DNA of 64,000 nucleotides from Stereocaulon alpinum (Eukaryota; Ascomycota; Lecanoromycetes; Lecanorales; Stereocaulaceae). Positions 61,000 through 64,000 of this stretch are shown here, one piece after another. The position numbers and the translations under genes were made by a program. The stretch lies in assembly GCA_018257865.1 (NCBI GenBank), contig JAEUBA010000053.1, positions 160,824-224,823 of the forward strand. Direction: 5' to 3'. Every line of letters begins with the position of its first letter. The first letter of the stretch is position 1. Under the pieces are notes generated by a model, which was not told the DNA's origin, made no database searches, and was given only the letters and a program-made list of their open reading frames with translations.

Positions 61000-63881
61000 C
61001 CTATCTACCTTAAGGAGTTAATCCTTAGTACCTATACCTTCCTCTTCTAACCCTAATAATCCTCTACTATTAATTAAGAATTCTAAACTAGAAGCCTTAG
61101 AGGACTTAAGCTTAAAAGATATCTTTAGGGATATTAAGGATAACCCCCCTACTAAAAATACTATTACTATTCCCCTATTAAGTAATAGGATAGCTAACTA
61201 AATACCTACCTTTACCCTAGCTTAGTAAGCTATTATTACTATTATTATTATAATAGCTTTAGTAGAATCCTAATTTAAGTAGGCTACCTCTGCTCTAAAC
61301 CTACCTCCTAATAACTAGTATTAATAGAGGTCCCTTATTACTAATCTCTAGCCGTTAGTAGACTACTACCTTTTAAGGCCTATACCTAGCGGGATAGCTA
61401 TTAAACTATTAAAAATTAAATACCCTTAATCCTACTTTAGTAACTATATAGGGGAAGTCGAATATAACGCGTAGAAAATAGATATAAAGATTTTTATAAA
61501 GGAATACCCTACGAACTTCTAAGATAAGGCTAAGTAAGTCTCTACGTACTATAAGTATACTATAGGAGAGGCGAAAACCCTAATCCTTTAATATATAGAC
61601 CTAACTTATACGTCTCCTATATATAACGCTGCTAATATTCTAAATATACTAGATTAGTATTTCTTTAACTATAACTATATCTAGTCTACTTATAGTATAT
61701 ACTATAAGCTTAAGATAGGATCTATAAACTATAATAATTTTTAGGTTAAGTTTACCTACTTAACGACTACTAGAAAGATTAGTACTAAGCGTTAGTTTAA
61801 GGATCTATATAAGAAAATCTCTCCCGCCTTAAAGAGAAGTATCTATATAGAAAAGTATAAGATAGTTAAGGATTATAGCACCTTAGATAAGTACCTCGCT
61901 ATCTTAAATTAAGAAATATAAAATATTAGGTCTAAGGAGATAGCTTATAGGCCTTAGATAGGAATAAATACTAACCTTTATAGTATCTTAAAGATAAGGA
62001 GCTAGTAAGTCCCCTTACTCCCTCTAACCCCTTATATAAATCGCTAAGTTACCTTTAGAGGTATAACTACCCTTCCTTATCTACCGTCTCCTATACTAGT
62101 AGTACTAGCTTCCCCTAAGATACCCGCTAACTCGCTATATAATAACTATAGTAAAATTAGCTACTAAGCGAATAACTACCCCTAGAAGCGCAGCTAATAG
62201 GCGTTAGAAAAGAAGATCTTTAAGATTAAGGTTAGTAAGGAAATAGAGTCTAATAAGCTATTAGAAAACTCCTAGGCTATAGTAAAGTCTCTAGCTATAG
62301 TAGGAGTCCTAATTTATAGAAGAACTTATAATTTAACTTTTAGGCCCTTATTAGAGGCCGCTAGTTCTTAGTTAATATAGAGCTAGGATATAATAGATCT
62401 TTTATTAAAACCTTTTTATATATTAATAGTAGAGCTAATATTTTTAGTATAATTAAAACCTCCCTTACCTTCGCCTTTTCTAAATCCTTTAGGATTCGCT
62501 TTATTAAGCTTTCTAAGCTAATCGTCCTAACTAGCTATAATAGCTAAAGTAGCTCCCCTATTATAGTCGCTCTACTTCTTATAATAATAATTAATTATTA
62601 TTATATTAATTTTCTATTCTTAGTTACTAACTTAGGTTATACCGACGTTCTTATTAATTAGAAATTCTTAGAGTACTATAATATTAAGTAAGTCTATACT
62701 AAAGGGAGGAATAGCTTTAAATAGCCTACTAATATAGCTATTTAGTAGTACTTTAATAAGAGAGTACTTCTCCTAATAACTCCGCCTAAGAAACTAATTT
62801 CCTTAGTATACTAATAAGATACTAAGCGTTAGGACGTCCTTTTTAAGGTAGATAAGTATTACTATAGCTAAGCTAGGCTTACCTCTATTAACCCTAAGCT
62901 TCTAATAGATAGCTAGATTAATACCTTATCTTAAAGTATACTACCCTCTCCGTAGCTAGCTTTAGTTTCTCCCCCTTACTTAAGGTTACCTAATTCGCTA
63001 GGCGGTAGGCCGTTAAGTTTTATATAAGACTTAGAAAAATACTTTACTAAAATAGAGGATACCCTCTAAGGGTTAGATATACTAGTTATATTAAGTTTAA
63101 AGACGTTACTAGCTAAGGCTTAACGCCCTAGCTATAATACTTATAGGGTTAATATCGCCCTAATTTCTACTATCGCGATATCTTATTTCTACTTTAGTAA
63201 GAGGTTTAGGAGACCTCCTAATTCTAATACCTTTATCGCCTTAATATAGGATTTAGAGCGTAAGATTAACTATAGGGTAGACTAATACTAAGAGCGTCTT
63301 TTTCTTAAGCTCGCTATAGTAGATATAAGCCTCTCCTTTTAGAAAGTACTAGAGATTAAGTACTAAGCTAATAAAGACTTAGTAAAAGCTAAGCTTCTAC
63401 TATAATACTAAGAGTTCGCTTCCCTCTTTTTATAAAGAGACTCTAATATATTACCTAATAGAAGACTAAGTATAAACTATAAAATTAAGCTTATTAGCCT
63501 AAATACCTTAACCTTTAAGCCGCTATAAAAGATAACTAATAAATAACTCTTTAAAGTTAAACGCTATATTATAGACTACCTCTATAAGGGGTTTATTAAG
63601 CTATCGAATATACTATATACGGCTCTAATACTCTTCGCTAGAAAGGAAGATAGTAGCTTATACTTCTACGTTAATTTCTAAAAGCTTAATAACCTAACTA
63701 AAAAGGATCCGTACCCGCTTTCGCTAATAGATAAGATAATAGCTTAAATCTATAAAGCTAAGATCTTTATAAAGATTAACGTCTAATAGGCGTTCTATAG
63801 AGTAAGGATCTACTAGGACTTAGAGGACCTTATTAGTTTCCGCAGTTAATATAGTACCTTTAAGTATAAGGTAATACTATG
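61000..63881 (+). pseudogene. Gypsy gag-protease-RT fragment, RIP-degraded and truncated
   Basis: Plus-strand landmarks: gag (SLKDIFRDIKDNPP near 61,110; STLDKYLAILN near 61,880), a protease region with FINTSL and YNS near 62.46-62.54 kb followed by NFLFLVTNLGYTDVLIN near 62.6-62.66 kb. The RT N-terminus near 63.58-63.88 kb has YFYVNF-KLNNLTKKDPYPL, SLIDKI, KAKIFIKINV, AFYRVRI. The frame ends abruptly inside the RT where the VMPFG motif should follow FKYKV. Everything upstream is RIP-saturated; the sequence after the junction is not. Confidence 0.82.
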
Positions 63882-64000
63882 GCCAGCGATGGAGACACAC
63901 CTGTACGCGGTGCTGGCTACGAACCTGAATACCTATTCAGAGCCGAGATGTCTCCCCTAATGCATTGCAGGTTGAACGATGTTGAGACGTCGCGTGGTTG
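63882..64000. other. non-RIP flank after Gypsy truncation
   Basis: Composition returns to normal within a few bases (CCAGCGATGGAGACACACC and onward, with CA and TG dinucleotides common). Too short to assign. Confidence 0.6.

Noticed and set aside
53162..63881. Interpretation of the AT-rich blocks as centromere or isochore of unknown origin
   Set aside because: Degraded but readable gag, protease, integrase and RT motifs show that they are RIP-mutated retroelements.

Overview
The window reads as nuclear DNA of a filamentous ascomycete (Pezizomycotina; a Dothideomycete is my guess from protein style, not something I could test). Evidence: genes with short introns (43-117 nt) carrying CTAAC/CTGAC/CTAAT-like branch sites, an NsdD-type GATA factor, a fungal STAND/NLR protein, a fungal rhodopsin-family membrane protein, and retrotransposons saturated with C:G to T:A changes typical of repeat-induced point mutation (RIP). 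Exon models were built by hand from splice signals, phase and family conservation; all sum to intact reading frames.

Layout. 1-4.1 kb: gene-poor leader. 4.1-5.9 kb: NsdD-like GATA factor (+). 5.9-9.9 kb: pyrimidine-rich intergenic DNA. 9.9-12.2 kb: two-LIM protein (-). 14.4-16.2 kb: inositol-3-phosphate synthase (+). 16.5-18.4 kb: RPA1/MEIOB-like OB-fold protein (+). 19.4-23.0 kb: NLR with TPR repeats (-). 24.6-26.5 kb: membrane-anchored histidine acid phosphatase/phytase (-). 28.1-32.3 kb: two tandem cytochrome P450s (-). 33.8-35.4 kb: seven-exon rhodopsin-family protein (+). 37.08-44.06 kb: complete but RIP-killed Ty1/Copia element (-) with 176-bp LTRs, CTGAT target duplication and a half-tRNA primer site. 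44.2-53.1 kb: gene island with UBR7-like E3 (-), MCM2 (+), alpha/beta hydrolase (-) and an unrecognised membrane protein (+). 53.2-63.88 kb: mosaic of RIP-degraded retroelements: a Copia-type fragment (+) with a 531-bp TRIM-like element nested in its gag, an isolated LTR, a Gypsy integrase-chromodomain fragment (-) and a Gypsy gag-protease-RT fragment (+) cut abruptly at about 63,881. The last ~120 bp are not RIP-like.

The genes do not form one pathway. The core genes (INO1, MCM2, UBR7) are housekeeping. NLR, phytase, two P450s and the rhodopsin-like protein form a more accessory stretch next to the first retroelement. UBR7 and MCM2 share a 347-bp divergent promoter with three ACGCG cores. 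Three introns in three genes use GC-AG splice sites.

The most notable observations are the nested TRIM with exact target duplication, the RIP context pattern (CAG/CTG largely spared), the RIP-poor Copia ends, the GC-AG introns, and an orphan membrane-protein gene ending 26 bp before the second retroelement block. I saw no convincing novel multi-gene defence or biosynthetic system.
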